Assembly: GCF_033807715.1 (NCBI RefSeq)
Contig: NC_084591.1
Location: forward strand, 26,967,090 to 27,031,089
DNA from: Cololabis saira
Lineage: Eukaryota > Chordata > Actinopteri > Beloniformes > Belonidae
Length of the DNA: 64,000 bases
Reading direction: 5' to 3'
A model generated the notes under the pieces. It saw only the letters and a list, made by a program, of their open reading frames with translations. It did not search any database and was not told where the DNA came from. Shown one piece after another: positions 1 through 11,156 of this stretch (position 1 is its first letter; each line of letters begins with the position of its first letter). The translations under genes were made by a program, and so were the position numbers.

Positions 1-958
1 TGATTATACCTTTGGATTCGACTGATGTATTTCGTGCATGCACAGTGTGGGTGTTGTGTTTTCTTTTTTAAAAGCAGTATTCATGAAAGCTATATGAAAG
101 AGTCTTTGAGAAACAAAAAACGTCCAGAGGATCTTGTATGTGTATAAAGATGTGTTCATTGAGATCTTAGAGCAGCATATAAAGATTTAAAACAACAATT
201 TTTTTTGCATTCATTCATTGTTCAACCAAACAGTACAAAACAGCAGTCTGCACCTATACAAAAGCAGAGAAGCAGAGGAAGAAGAAGGTACAGGTACTGG
301 AATGGCTTGCTTGCAGTCATGACCTGTCTTCAATAGAGAATGTGTGTGAAATTTGGAAATGGAGAAATATAACAGTGGCAAGCCAGTACCGCTCCACACC
401 TACAAGATGTTTGCAAAAATAAAGGATGAAATAAAAAGCAAAATGCTGCGCACTTGGTGTCTTATAACAGCAGGATGAAAGATCTAGACAGATATCGCAC
501 GCAGAGAATGCCCTAACTAAATGGCTGCAAAAGTGCACTGGAACATCTGAGTTCTCAAACTTCCAAACTCATAATGTGAGTCACCTCCTAAGGTGGTTGA
601 CAATCAAGAGTTAAGATCTTATGAGTTGTCCAAATCCAGACTGATGAGCTGGTGATGCGTTATGGTAGCTGACACACTCCAGAGGAAGCCAGCGGTGATA
701 GATGAGGAAATGTGAAGCTTGGAAAATACCAATGACTGGAGGAGAAAGTATAAAAGATGATAATCATAGATCTCTGTTCAGAAGAGCAGAGTCCTAAGAG
801 CTACTAAGATACAGTGTAGAACCATCAAGTTAAGGCTTTGGGTAGAGGACTGAAGCTTCAAGGATTAAACGCCGACATCAAAGGGTAAACATGCAAACAA
901 ATGCTGTATATACGTGTGATATAAATGACTAAAATGTCACTGATTTACCATTCCTGTG

Positions 959-1213
959 TAGTGATGGGAATTGATAATATTTTTAAGATTCAAATTCTGT
1001 TTTCGCTTCTGCCTAACAATCCGGTTTTTTATCAATTTCCTTATTGATTCTCATGTGGAAAAAGGGTTAGGGCTGCATGCTGTGTGCACAAATATTTCTG
1101 CATGTTGGTAGTATTTCCTCCCTTTGACGAAATATCTACTATCTACGATTCCAAGAAATTGAAAAACTGTGAACAGGTCCTAAACAAGAACCAGTTCTCA
1201 ATTCCCATACCTA
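959..1213. mobile_element. hAT-type MITE, 255 bp
   Basis: The left end reads TAGTGATGGGAATTGATAA and the right end TCTCAATTCCCATACCTA. These are imperfect terminal inverted repeats. The flanks are TTCCTGTG (951-958) and CTCCTGTG (1214-1221), an 8-bp target duplication with one mismatch, as expected for hAT elements. There is no coding capacity. Confidence 0.65.
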
Positions 1214-2250
1214 CTCCTGTGGCAGCTAGTTGCAGTTGCTCTGTGAAATTGTCTTTGTTCATATCTTCTTGAAATGTGTTTTTTTCAGAGAATGTATCCA
1301 TTTAGCTTGTGTTTTGGGACAAATTTGTTCATGCTGGTTTGGGTAATGTTCTGTCAGGAGGATTTCTCCTGGTAATTCTAGCACTTTTTAACTTTTTTTT
1401 TGTTTTAAATCACTATTGCAATCTGGAAGTTGTTTACATGTGGAGGCAACAGATTAGCTTTTAAAATGCAAACTAATGATCAGAAAAAAAGATTTACAAA
1501 TGGGTTGAAGAGTAGAGTTCAAGGATATAGAGTGGGAGAAAAATGGATGGTGAAAAGGAAGAGGTTTTGACCATAATTTATCTTATGGTCATCTTATGGA
1601 GTGGAAGATCCCTGGGAGGTTGAATGGACAAGCTAGTATTGCTGAGAGGAGTTGGCAGAAGCTTAGGCCCGGCAGGACCATATTCTGGACTCTAGTACCT
1701 CTCTACATCAGTTCCTCAATTTCTTGTCCAGTATGTCTTCGATAATCCCCTGCATTAAATGAATGTGTAACTAACAGACTTGTTTGGACCTTGATGGCAA
1801 GCTGATAGTGATTCATTGATTTGAATTAGGTGCATTGGAGAAGAGAAACGACTCAAACATGCAGGTAAACAGTCCTCAAGGACAGGAATTGAGCGACCCC
1901 TCTCTATATGGCCTTCAGATGATACAGGTGGACACGAGACTTCAGACAGACCCCCAGAAGAGGAGTAGGAGTGCTGTAGTGCTTCTTAACAGCAGATGCT
2001 GTAATTCTAGCCATGTGAATGGGAAGGTTGCTTTTCTGCAACCCACATGTTGAACTGCTGGCTATAAGTTTTCATCTATGCTGTCTACTGAGATAATGAT
2101 ACCTGATAATGCTGCAAGTGACATCGTGAATTATTTCCAGGTCACAATCTCAGCACAATGTATTTATAATGAACTCAGAAGATTTCACCCACATCTATTG
2201 TCTGATATTAACTAAGTATTGATCAATTTGGTTTACTTCATTCTAATTTT

Positions 2251-2311
2251 TAATTCAATTAATTTAACTTTAATTCAATTCAATTCATTTTAACCCAATT
2301 CAATTCAATTA
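2251..2311. repeat. AATTC-rich low-complexity tract
   Basis: The sequence is dominated by imperfect repeats of TTCAATT/AATTC over about 60 bp. No gene is present. Confidence 0.6.
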
Positions 2312-2915
2312 AATCCTCTATATATAAATGCAACACCATAGATATCAGTAAAAGACTCCATTAATTTCTGTCTTTTCTTTTTCTCTGAGAGTACAAAGAA
2401 AAGATGGCAAGGAATACAAAGAGATGACACAAAGGAAAGAAAAGCTGGCGGAGCACAGCCCAGAGATTCTGAGCTATGATAGAGCAGTTGTTCTGAAATT
2501 GAATTGAAAGGGTTGGGTGACAAATGTCACAGCGATTGCAACTGGTTTCGGATCAAAGAGTAAATAAAAAAGATAAATCTTGCAGTCCCCAAAGATAGAA
2601 AGCAGAGAAACATGTGGACTATTACTTTTTTAACACCTGCCAAAAAAAAAAAAAATAGTGTGGAAATTTGTTAAATAGTGTAATAAATTACATTTATAAC
2701 CATAATAATAAAGAGGGCAGAACATATATTAGAATTACAGTTTTTAATATCAATTGTCAATATCTTCACACATTGACTTTGAAAATAGAGGGCATTTAAT
2801 GCGACTGTTGCGCTAGTATATGAGATAAAATTGAATGCATGGATTGACGGAAAGCCTGTCAATTAGTGTGAGTGGTGCAAATATGAAACCCAGCTGGAAA
2901 ATTAAGAAATATCAC

Positions 2916-3058
2916 CTTTCTGGCTGTCAATGACAAAGTTTCCCTCCTCGTTTCCTGCTGTTATGGAGTACATTATACCGTCACCATCTGGGTCTTTGGC
3001 CAGGACTGTCGCAACAAGAGTATTGGGGCCTGCATCCTCGGAAACAAATGTTCGATAT
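2916..3058 (-). CDS. Cadherin exon 7: start of EC7
   Basis: The acceptor is gtttctctttgcag before ATATCGAAC; the donor is CAGAAAG followed by GTGATA. The exon is 143 nt, phase 2 in and phase 1 out, residues 663-710. It encodes YRTFVSEDAGPNTLVATV, LAKDPDGDGIMYSITAG and FVIDSQKG, the first two-thirds of a cadherin repeat. It is the last cadherin exon visible. The continuation should begin with two bases completing a G codon, left of this window. Confidence 0.88.
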
Positions 3059-3479
3059 CTGCAAAGAGAAACTCAGGTTAAAGAATGTAAATGAGAATAC
3101 AACACAGATGGTATATTTCAAAACATTTTTCTATCCTGTATTTTAGACCCATCTTCAAATGGATTCAGTTAATACATTTTTTAATTAATCTACACAATGT
3201 TCTCTGCAATGATCAAACAAAAATGTTTTGGTATAAATAAACATATTCAGGCTAATGTTAGACCACTTTTTAATAATTGAAATCAGCCAAGCTTGAAAAA
3301 ATATAGTCCTGTCAGTTGACCTCTAGTTTTGGGTGCACCCCCACTGTTTGTTTTAGTTTTTTTTTCCATTTCAGTCTTTTACAGTTAAGCACATGGAAAC
3401 AACATATCACTTCAAAACCATCAATTAGTATGTGGTTGTAATGTCTGAAGAAAAAACTAGCTTAAAATGTTCTTGGTAA

Positions 3480-4470
3480 TGATCCTCCAGGGTTGGCACA
3501 CCTGTCACTGAGAAGTTTCCGCTCATTTTCTCAAAAATGTTCAAGCTCCACCTGGTCAGACGGGGAGTATCAGTGGACAGTCATTTTTCAGTCTCTGCAA
3601 TCAGGATCCGACTCAGGCTGGGTCCCTTCTGGCCTGTCACTGTTTTCCCATCACCACCTCTGAGTTTTCATGATGCTTAAGGTTGTTGTCTTGTTGGAAC
3701 GTCAACTTTCTCACCGGCGATTTTGAACCCTCGGGAAAACATTCTCGCTTGGGACTATTCTATGATTGTTTCCTGATTCATCTATCCCTCCATCTTGACT
3801 AGTCTTGCAGTTGCTCTTGAAGAAAAAAAACATTACTAAAGAGTAACGCTGTGGTTGCCATGTTTCACTGCAGGGAACAGATCAATGACGTGATGCTCAG
3901 TACTTGACATGCGCACTACTCAAAGTTTAAGTTTGATCTTGGCTTCTTCAGATCTTCAGGTCTCATGTTCTAAGAGTCATTCAGGTGCCTTTTGACCATT
4001 TTTTAGCAGCTGTCATGTGCCCATTAAAGAAGAAAGGCTTTCATTTGGCCTCTCTATCTTTAAACCTGCAGAAGTTCTGCACCATATATTTTTGTTAACA
4101 AAGGAACTCTGGATCTTAATCATAGTGTATGTTACCTGTCTGCCTAGAGCTTTTGGTGTCTGAAAGTCACTTTGACGGTATATTCAGATGTGAGAAGTCT
4201 GATGGTAGCTTTTCCCCCTTCTGTTTTCATTGCAGAATGAAGGAGGTTATACAGTCTAGCACTTCAAACGCAGCAGAAAGCATCTTGCATTGCTACCCAC
4301 ATCTATGCTCTGATACACTCTTATCTCGCAGGTCTACGCTTCACTCTCAATTTGTCTATAGGCTTTTGTTCAGACATACACAGGGAGACATATACTGTAG
4401 ACAGATGTGTGCAATTATAAGCAGTGGATTTAGTAAAGCACAGGTGACTACAGTCGTGTTTTAAGAGGAT
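3480..4470 (-). pseudogene. Decayed Tc1-like transposon remnant
   Basis: On the minus strand, short blocks match the usual wording of fish Tc1-like transposases at DNA level. Examples are GACTAGTCAAGATGGAGGG (near 3795), TGCAGTGAAACATGGCAACC (near 3860) and the antisense of a CTCATGTTCTAAGAGTCATTCAGGTGCCTTTTG segment near 3961-3994. The right side (4320-4460) resembles the terminal non-coding part of such elements (GGTCTAC, CAGATGTGTGCAATTAT, CACAGGTGAC). Many stops and indels break the frame, so no active transposase is encoded. The family call is from memory of the sequence class. Confidence 0.65.
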
Positions 4471-6147
4471 TTCTAAGACTACTTATTGAAGTGGGATGCA
4501 CAAAAGCTTGGTTTGGAGTGCCATACAAAGGATCTTATGCAAATGAGATATTTCGGTCTTTTATTTTTCATGAATTACCAAAAACACTTCATCAACTTGT
4601 TTTTGCTTCGACATCATGAAGCACATTGTGAGAAATAATGTGAGAGAAAAAAACAACACTGAATCCATTTCAAGATGATTTTGAAAGACACCAAATCATT
4701 ATAGAGATCTGAAAAGGGTGCAGAAACCTCCCTTAAGCACTCTGCACAGATATAAAAATCAGAAGTAAATGACAGAAACACAGAAAGACAGGTGATGCGA
4801 ACCATTACACTGTCCAAAGCATCTGAAAGCTGATTAGACTTATAGTTGTGGCTTTTACGTGTCAGTATGATTTAACCTATCCTCTTAGCTGGCCAGACCA
4901 GAGACAAATGATAATGTCTACTGGGATGTTGAAGTCATTGAACAAATGGTGCTCCCACATGGTCGGCCCACTGTGGGCCATTTGATCCAGTGCCTTTTAA
5001 AATGTCAGCAGTGATTTGCCTTCGCTGTTGTGCTGGGCAGCAGGATACCCAGTGAAGCACACTAGACTGATATACCATTGTGGCACAAAGAACTATGGGG
5101 TGGAGATAACCTCTGTCACTGGGAGGAAGCAAAGATGTAAGAAAATGGGAAAAAGGTGAGGGAGGAGCAGGTGACGAAGAAGAAAGCTGCCACCGAAATG
5201 ACAGTTAAAGTGATATGTGGGGCTCAGGGAAAAGAGACAGGATAAAAGACTATGGCTGATAGAGACGAGCAGGATATAAGGGGGGCGGCATTCTCACGGA
5301 GTTTCAGTTGATCCGTCAGCGGAGCTCATCCACTGTGAGATTTCGCGCCGCATCCGCTACTAATGTGTGCTTGTGAGTGTGTGTGTGTGTCTGTGGGGAA
5401 GAGTATTGGTGTCTGTGGTGAGAAGCCAGGGGTGATTGATGGTTTACAGAAGAACACTGATCGGCGATTCATCTCTGCCAGCCACAGCAATCTACGTGGC
5501 AACATGAGTGACCTGTAATCTGTCACCTGGCTCAGAGGCCACCTCTCTGATGCTCTGTGGGATGAGGCACATTCATTCCTTCTGCTTCTCTCTGGAAGCA
5601 TCTTCCTTCATCTCACTGAACTGTAAAGCGGTGTTCAAGCAGGTTATGCCTGTCTGTCTGTCTGTTGAACCACATGTCTGGCTGTTCGCGTTTCCATGGA
5701 CTCTGTGCTTGTCCTTCCATCATTTCACTCAGTTTTAACCTAGCATTCATTTAGATGTGAACTGACAAGGACACGCCAAGAAACATAAGCTTGTCTACTT
5801 ATTTTCCAGGCATTGCATTTATTTAGCTGGAATTGAAGGATAATTTCAGGAATGTCATGGTGTGTATCACTCTACCCCTGTTGCTTTTGGACAGTGTGTC
5901 CTCGTCTTCCCTCATTGCATCTATCTACATCTTGGTAAGCCAGGATATGACAAAATGCCCAACACACAGTATCTGGCAAGATGCCTACATTTCTATCTGT
6001 CTGCTTGTCTAGCAAGAGTATTTGTCTTATTGCTGACAGGCTGCTCTGTTTATCTGCATGTCTGACTGCCTGTCTTCTGACTGCTCCCCATGTGAGTTTT
6101 GGAATTCTCTACTGGCTTGGCCTGCCTCCATGTTTCAGTATGCTATG

Positions 6148-6148
<1 letters not shown>

Positions 6149-6232
<84 letters not shown>

Positions 6233-6251
6233 CACACACACACACACACAT
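6149..6251. repeat. (TA)n-(CA)n compound microsatellite
   Basis: An uninterrupted TA tract of about 80 bp is followed by about 20 bp of CA. The tract was probably seeded next to the retroposon tail at 6256. Confidence 0.95.
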
Positions 6252-6255
6252 ATAT

Positions 6256-6296
6256 TTGAATTTCCCTCAGGATTAATAAAGTATCTACCTACCTAC
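6256..6296 (+). mobile_element. LINE/SINE 3' tail fragment
   Basis: The sequence GAATTTCCCTCAGGATTAATAAAG followed by TATCTACCTACCTAC resembles the widespread fish retroposon 3' end that runs into a tetranucleotide tail. The tail resumes at 7282 as (CCTA)n/(ATCC)n after an intervening hAT element. Confidence 0.55.
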
Positions 6297-6518
6297 AAAG
6301 TAACGCGTTACTGTAACGAGATTACATTCGCCAGTAAAGCAGTAATGTAACGCGTTACAGTTGTAATTTGGGTAATCCCGTTATAGTTACTCTATGACAA
6401 AAAAAATACGTTACTTTAGTTACTTTAAGCTTTTCAGCTACATGTAGAACGGGAGAACAGAAAAGAAAATCAAACTTGCCTTTCATGCGTCTTCACGCGT
6501 TGCGCAACAACTGACTTA

Positions 6519-6648
6519 AGGCTGATTTATGGTTCCGCGTTAAATCGACGCAGAATCGTACGCAGCGACGCACACCGTATGGTGCGCATTCCGCGTACCC
6601 TACGCCGTAAGTTCTGCGTTGGTGTAACGCAGTACCATAAATCAGCCT
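6519..6648. mobile_element. Harbinger-like MITE, copy A (130 bp)
   Basis: Termini AGGCTGATTTATGGTTCCGC and the inverse (TACCATAAATCAGCCT) are flanked by TTA at 6516-6518 and 6649-6651, a PIF/Harbinger-type 3-bp duplication. The interior has CGACGCAGA and a single copy of the unit CCCTACGCCGTA (complement TACGGCGTAGGG). The same family recurs at 13493-13782 with that unit amplified. Confidence 0.75.
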
Positions 6649-6731
6649 TTAACGTGATCTTACGGGATTTTACGGGATTTTACGGGACTTCTGGTGCTGA
6701 TCTGGGCACTGCAGTAATAAGGTTCCAACTA

Positions 6732-7091
6732 CAGGACTGTCTCAGAAAATTTGAATATTGTGATAAAGTTCTTTATTTTCTGTTATGCAATTAAAAAAAA
6801 ACAAAAATGTCATACATTCTGGATTAATTACAAATCAACTGAAATATTGCAAGCCTTTTATTATTTTAATATAGCTGATTATGGCTTACATTTTAAGATT
6901 AAGATTCACAGAATATTCAAATTTTTTTAGATAGGTTTTCTTAAGCTGTAAACCATAATCAGCAATATTAAAATAATAAAAGGCTTGCAATATTTCAGTT
7001 GATTTTTAATGAATCCAGAATGTATGACATTTTTGTTTTTGTAATTGCATTACAGAAAATCACAATATTCTAATTTTCTGAGACAGTCCTG
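6732..7091. mobile_element. Tc1/mariner-type palindromic MITE (360 bp)
   Basis: The termini are CAGGACTGTCTCAGAAAATT and its exact reverse complement, with TA at 6730-6731 and 7092-7093. The two halves are near-perfect inverted copies (AAATATTGCAAGCCTTTTATTA against TAATAAAAGGCTTGCAATATTT) about a short centre near 6905-6925. A single strand would fold into a hairpin of about 170 bp. The terminus wording is common in fish genomes. Confidence 0.85.
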
Positions 7092-7281
7092 TATATGTTC
7101 TTCATTGGCAATCGAGTTATGGTGCAGCTCAGGTGATATTGCGGAGTAATCCAAAAGTAATGTAACTAGTAATGTAACTAGTTACTTTCAGCGACCAGTA
7201 ACTAAGTAGTGTAAGGGATTACTCTTTTTAAAGTAACTAGCAATATGTAATGGATTACTTTTTTTAAGTACCCCAACACTG

Positions 7282-7347
7282 CCTACCTACCTACCTACCT
7301 CCTACCTACCTATCTATCCATCCATCCATCCATCCATCTATCTATCC
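7282..7347. repeat. (CCTA)n/(ATCC)n/(ATCT)n microsatellite
   Basis: A run of related tetranucleotides. It is probably the continuation of the retroposon tail interrupted at 6296. Confidence 0.85.
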
Positions 7348-8017
7348 CTTTCCCCCATACAACTCCATCTCTTTGTCCACCTGTTTGTTTGGTTCTGTGT
7401 CCACTCATCCACCAAGGCTGACACTGTTAGACAGGAGCATGTAACAGAGGTTTGCAACAGTATTCTGTGAAGGTCACTTAAAAAAAAAAAAAAGAAATAA
7501 AAGACAGCTGACAGGCCGAGAAGCTTACTTGCTCTGAGAGCTAAATGTAGGGGAGCCACAGTGACAACTGCAACCCACCCACTCACAGAGTTTAGCCAAA
7601 AAGGCGGATGGTGACACTGTGGATTGCATCCAAATGTCAGTTCACTGCAAACATTTCTGAAATAGGAGAAAAATGAAATCCAGAGTGTTGTGCAAATGCT
7701 ACACTTTCCAACAATGTTTGTCTATGAGTAATGTGTGAAACGCGAGCACAACAAGCCGGCTACTATTTACAACAGGATTACCAGCAACAAATATTACTGA
7801 AAGAAAAGCCAGAAAGAAAGCAGCCCTGAGATAAGTGATGTAACAACCCATCTATCCATGTAACTACCTTTTATGCTCAAAGACCAAAGCTTTGATATGA
7901 GATGTGATTAGCTGGATCAGATGGATCAGTGATAAAGCAGTGGTGCAATGGGAGTGTTATTCAACCTTGCCAATTTGGTGACTTCCACTGGTCTTTGTGA
8001 TGAACTCTGGTAAAACG

Positions 8018-8020
<3 letters not shown>

Positions 8021-8067
<47 letters not shown>
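8021..8067. repeat. (AT)n microsatellite
   Basis: About 23 uninterrupted AT units. Confidence 0.95.
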
Positions 8068-8071
<4 letters not shown>

Positions 8072-9025
8072 CACATATACATGTGTATATAAGTATTGTC
8101 TTAAATTTGCTTATTAAAAGCCAATGAAAATACACTGCATATTGGATGTTGGCCTGACGCATACAAGATAACCTGTTAACCACACAAAGGCAAAGGGATC
8201 CCATGTACGCCGTACAAATGCAGTTATTAAATGTTGATGTGACAGAAAAACAGAAGCACAGAGAATAGAAAAATACTGTTACTTTCAAGCATAATGCAGC
8301 ATTGTTGCATGGATAGTTTCCAAAACAAAGACAATAAGCCAAAACCTACTGTGAAAACAACCCAGGAGTTTTAAATGGCACACACAAAGAACATTCAGCA
8401 GGTACCAAGTTAATCACGTGGTCTCAACCAGAACAATCTGGATTTCACTTGAGATGACCCCAGGGAGCTAATCCAGACCAAGCGCCAACCATCTTACTTC
8501 TGCATTGAGGCATGTGGAAGTAAGATTCATTGCAGTTCCTCGACTGGTTACTAGAGGCTAACTCAAAAAGAGAATCAGTCTCCATTGACTCCCAAAGTCT
8601 GATTTTAGAACAGAAATAATAGTATTTACAGACTGGTTAAAAAAAATGTTTTGGTCTCAATTGTTTGTTTCACACCCATGACAACTCTGAGTGATTTTTT
8701 TTGTACCACACCAGGAGAGTTTATATAAAGAATTAAATATATTACTAATATGATTGATTGACAGTCGGCTCAGCCAATGGCTGGCTGTTATCACTTCCTC
8801 ATTCGTAATTGTCATGCTATTGCCCTTAGCAAAGCAACCAGCTGTTTGTATTAACCCAGCGTTGGCTAAACACAACTGTCGTTTTGAGTTTCGTTGTTGA
8901 GTCAATATTTTAAACGGTATATCCTGCTGTAAACGGTATATCCTAACGTCTGACAGTAGCTCTGCAGATATTTCGATAGCCTTCAGCTAAAAGGGCTAGG
9001 GGCAAAAGTTTACTTTGATTGACAT

Positions 9026-9687
9026 TAGGGGTGTGCAAACAAGGGTACCTCACATTTGATTTGATTTCGATTATTGGAGCTTCGATTCTTCGATTATAAC
9101 GCTTGTCGATTCGATTCTTGGTGCCACGATTCTTCGATTATTGTGATTTTTAATGCTTTTTTCCATACAAGATTGATTTTGTCTTCATCTGTGGCTATAT
9201 TTGTAAATAAATAGCCAATCAATTAACTCAGTTCCTCTAACAACGCTCATTAAGTAAACAACAAGGTTTTTTGAAAATTTGACATGTATTTTTCAAAGAC
9301 ACAAAATAATTTATTTTATGACTATGTAAACATTTGCTCTTTGACTTACTTAACTTTGACCAGGGAAAGCTGCACTTGCATGAGAGCCCCCTCTATTGGC
9401 GGAAAACACTGAAAACGGTCAAGCCCTGGATTTAATGAGTTCATTAATTCAAGTAAACAGGATATGTACTTCCATCAAATTTATTTAGTGTAAACATATC
9501 TGCCATATTTCAAGTGAACAATAAGAAATGTGCATTCTTGAAAATGAAATGATTCAGCAGCTTATTCAGTCTGGAATCTGGATAGGATAACTTAAATTTT
9601 CTTTTTTCTTTTTTAATTAATCGATTCCAAATCGTCACGTGACGCATCGCGATGCATCGACACATCGATGAATTGCACCCACCTCTA
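9026..9687. mobile_element. hAT-type non-autonomous element, 662 bp, perfect TSD
   Basis: The element starts TAGGGGTGTGCAAA and ends TTGCACCCACCTCTA. It is flanked by identical ATTGACAT at 9018-9025 and 9688-9695. Sub-terminal sequence is rich in CGATT/ATCGA motifs on both sides (CGATTCTTCGATTA left, GCATCGACACATCGATG right). No transposase is encoded; the 76-residue minus frame crossing the right end is not protein-like. Confidence 0.85.
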
Positions 9688-10906
9688 ATTGACATGTGGT
9701 GGGCATGTTTCCGTTGGTTTCCAAAGCAACATGGCCACACCCCGTATGAAAAAGGGGCTTCAAAACCGGTCTTCAGAAACCAATGGATCAGGTGACCTAA
9801 TGCTTCAACCGTCCATTGTTTTATACAGTGTATGGTTTAGACAGACAATCCTGAGCAGCATTGTAAGGTTGCTTTAATCCCTCTGCGTGGTTTATTCCAA
9901 TTACTCAAGCTTGTTCATGGAGCTATTGAGGGAGCAAGAGGTTCTTGTCAAGCCCGCTGCTGATCTTAAATCCTACCTCCACCTGAAGGATTCAATTGTG
10001 TGGATGGTTCTGTTATCTGGTTAAGTGTATACATGTCTACATATGCCTAACAAGTGGGGATTGATTAGATTGGAGCCTAGAAGTCAAGACTCTATTGTTT
10101 TTTTCACTTCGGTCAGACAGTTCACACATGAAAAACTTTAAACCCTTTATTAATGACATCACATACTTGAGCTTTGACGTTTAAGGTCTGATCGAGAATC
10201 ATTTATATGGCTTACATACAGATGCGGGGGGATGAACCTAATTTATTTTTCATCCATAGAAACCGAGCCTACAGGTGGAAGCTGGCGAGGAGGTGAGATT
10301 TCCCTGAAGAGCTTGGTAGGTGAGACATCCGAAGGTACGTGAAAGACAAGTACCTCCTCCTCCTTGTATGGGTCTAAGAACAAGATGGAGTAATTGGTAT
10401 GAACCATGCAGAGGTGTGAATGTAAACACACACTGCGAGATTGCCTGCCTGAACGAACTCCCGGGGGTCATATCATTAATTAAACATTTGAGGTCTTCGA
10501 TACGTGAGCGGACTGACCAAACCAAAATCATAAAGATTCCACAAACAAACAACAAAGACAGTCCAAGAAAAGAGCTGCCTTTTTTTTTTCTTCACAAAGA
10601 CCAAAAACCCTTTTTCAATGACATCCATCTATATGCAAGTTCATGCAGTGTTTGTATGAAGAACTGATATTCTATTTATGGTAATATTATTTTTTTTCAA
10701 ATTAACTGCCAACCCTGAACAGAGTTGTAGATGACACAGAGATTCAACTTGTCATTGATTTCGGATGTGAATATCCTAAAATTTAAATTGAGAGCCTGCA
10801 ATCCTAGTTTATTCCGCATCTTAAACAAACCACAAATAATAAAGTGACCAGATTGGAGATGACAGAAGGGGTGGAACAGACAAGTAAAAGGGATAAAACC
10901 ACTTAC

Positions 10907-11156
10907 ACAGACTGGGAGAATTCGGGAGCTTCATCGTTGACGTTGGCCATCCTCACCCGGACCGTGGCAGTGCCAGAATGAGGCTCGTCCCCACTGTCCA
11001 CTGCCATCACCACAAATTCATACAGATGGTTGGGCCTCTCGTAGTCGAGCCGCCTTGCAGGGAAAACAGTCCCGTGGGGTGAAATGCTGAAATCTGGGCT
11101 CAGGGTATAATAAGTGAGCTCAGCATTTAACCCTGAGTCACAGTCGGTGGCTAAAA
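10907..11156 (-). CDS. Cadherin exon 6: EC6
   Basis: The acceptor is tcttctcctcag before TTTTAGCC; the donor is CAGTCTGT followed by GTAAGT. The exon is 250 nt, phase 1 in and phase 2 out, residues 580-662. It encodes a nearly complete repeat core: LATDCDSGLNAELTYY, ARRLDYERPNHLYEFVV, MAVDSGDEPHSGTA and the linker NVNDEAPEFSQS. All hallmark motifs (DxD, LDYE, ND.AP.F) are present and intact. Confidence 0.9.

Larger units (their letters stand above)
1..2915. other. Cadherin intron 7 (partial): no exon seen
   Basis: There is no cadherin-like reading frame on the minus strand between the left edge and exon 7. The contents are a small hAT-type MITE (959-1213), an AATTC-rich low-complexity stretch (about 2251-2311) and unremarkable AT-rich sequence. 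Confidence 0.6.
6297..7281. mobile_element. hAT-type non-autonomous element, left end truncated
   Basis: The right end reads AAGTACCCCAACACTG, a hAT-type terminus. Internal runs of AGTAACTAGTTAC, TAACGCGTTAC and GTAATCCATTAC on both sides form sub-terminal inverted repeats. The left terminus begins directly with AAAGTAACGCG and lacks the matching CAGTGTTGGGG. Flanks are CTACCTAC-type sequence on both sides, compatible with an 8-bp duplication but low complexity. It hosts two further insertions (6519-6648 and 6732-7091). Confidence 0.65.
3059..10906. other. Cadherin intron 6 (7.8 kb), transposon-rich
   Basis: It contains the Tc1-like remnant, a (TA)n array, a nested hAT/Harbinger/Tc1 block (6256-7347), a second (TA)n array and a hAT element (9026-9687). 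The stretches 4471-6148, 7350-8020, 8070-9017 and 9696-10906 show nothing recognisable. The longest frames there (for example the 101-115 residue frames at 10250-10667) have no domain or splice support. Confidence 0.6.

Noticed and set aside
4129..4464. 111-residue plus-strand ORF
   Set aside because: Lies on the antisense of the decayed Tc1-like element and has no independent support.
5981..6350. YIYI- and THTH-containing reading frames
   Set aside because: Translation of the (TA)n/(CA)n microsatellite.
10250..10667. 101- and 115-residue overlapping frames
   Set aside because: No homologous motif, no splice-supported continuation and no cadherin pattern.
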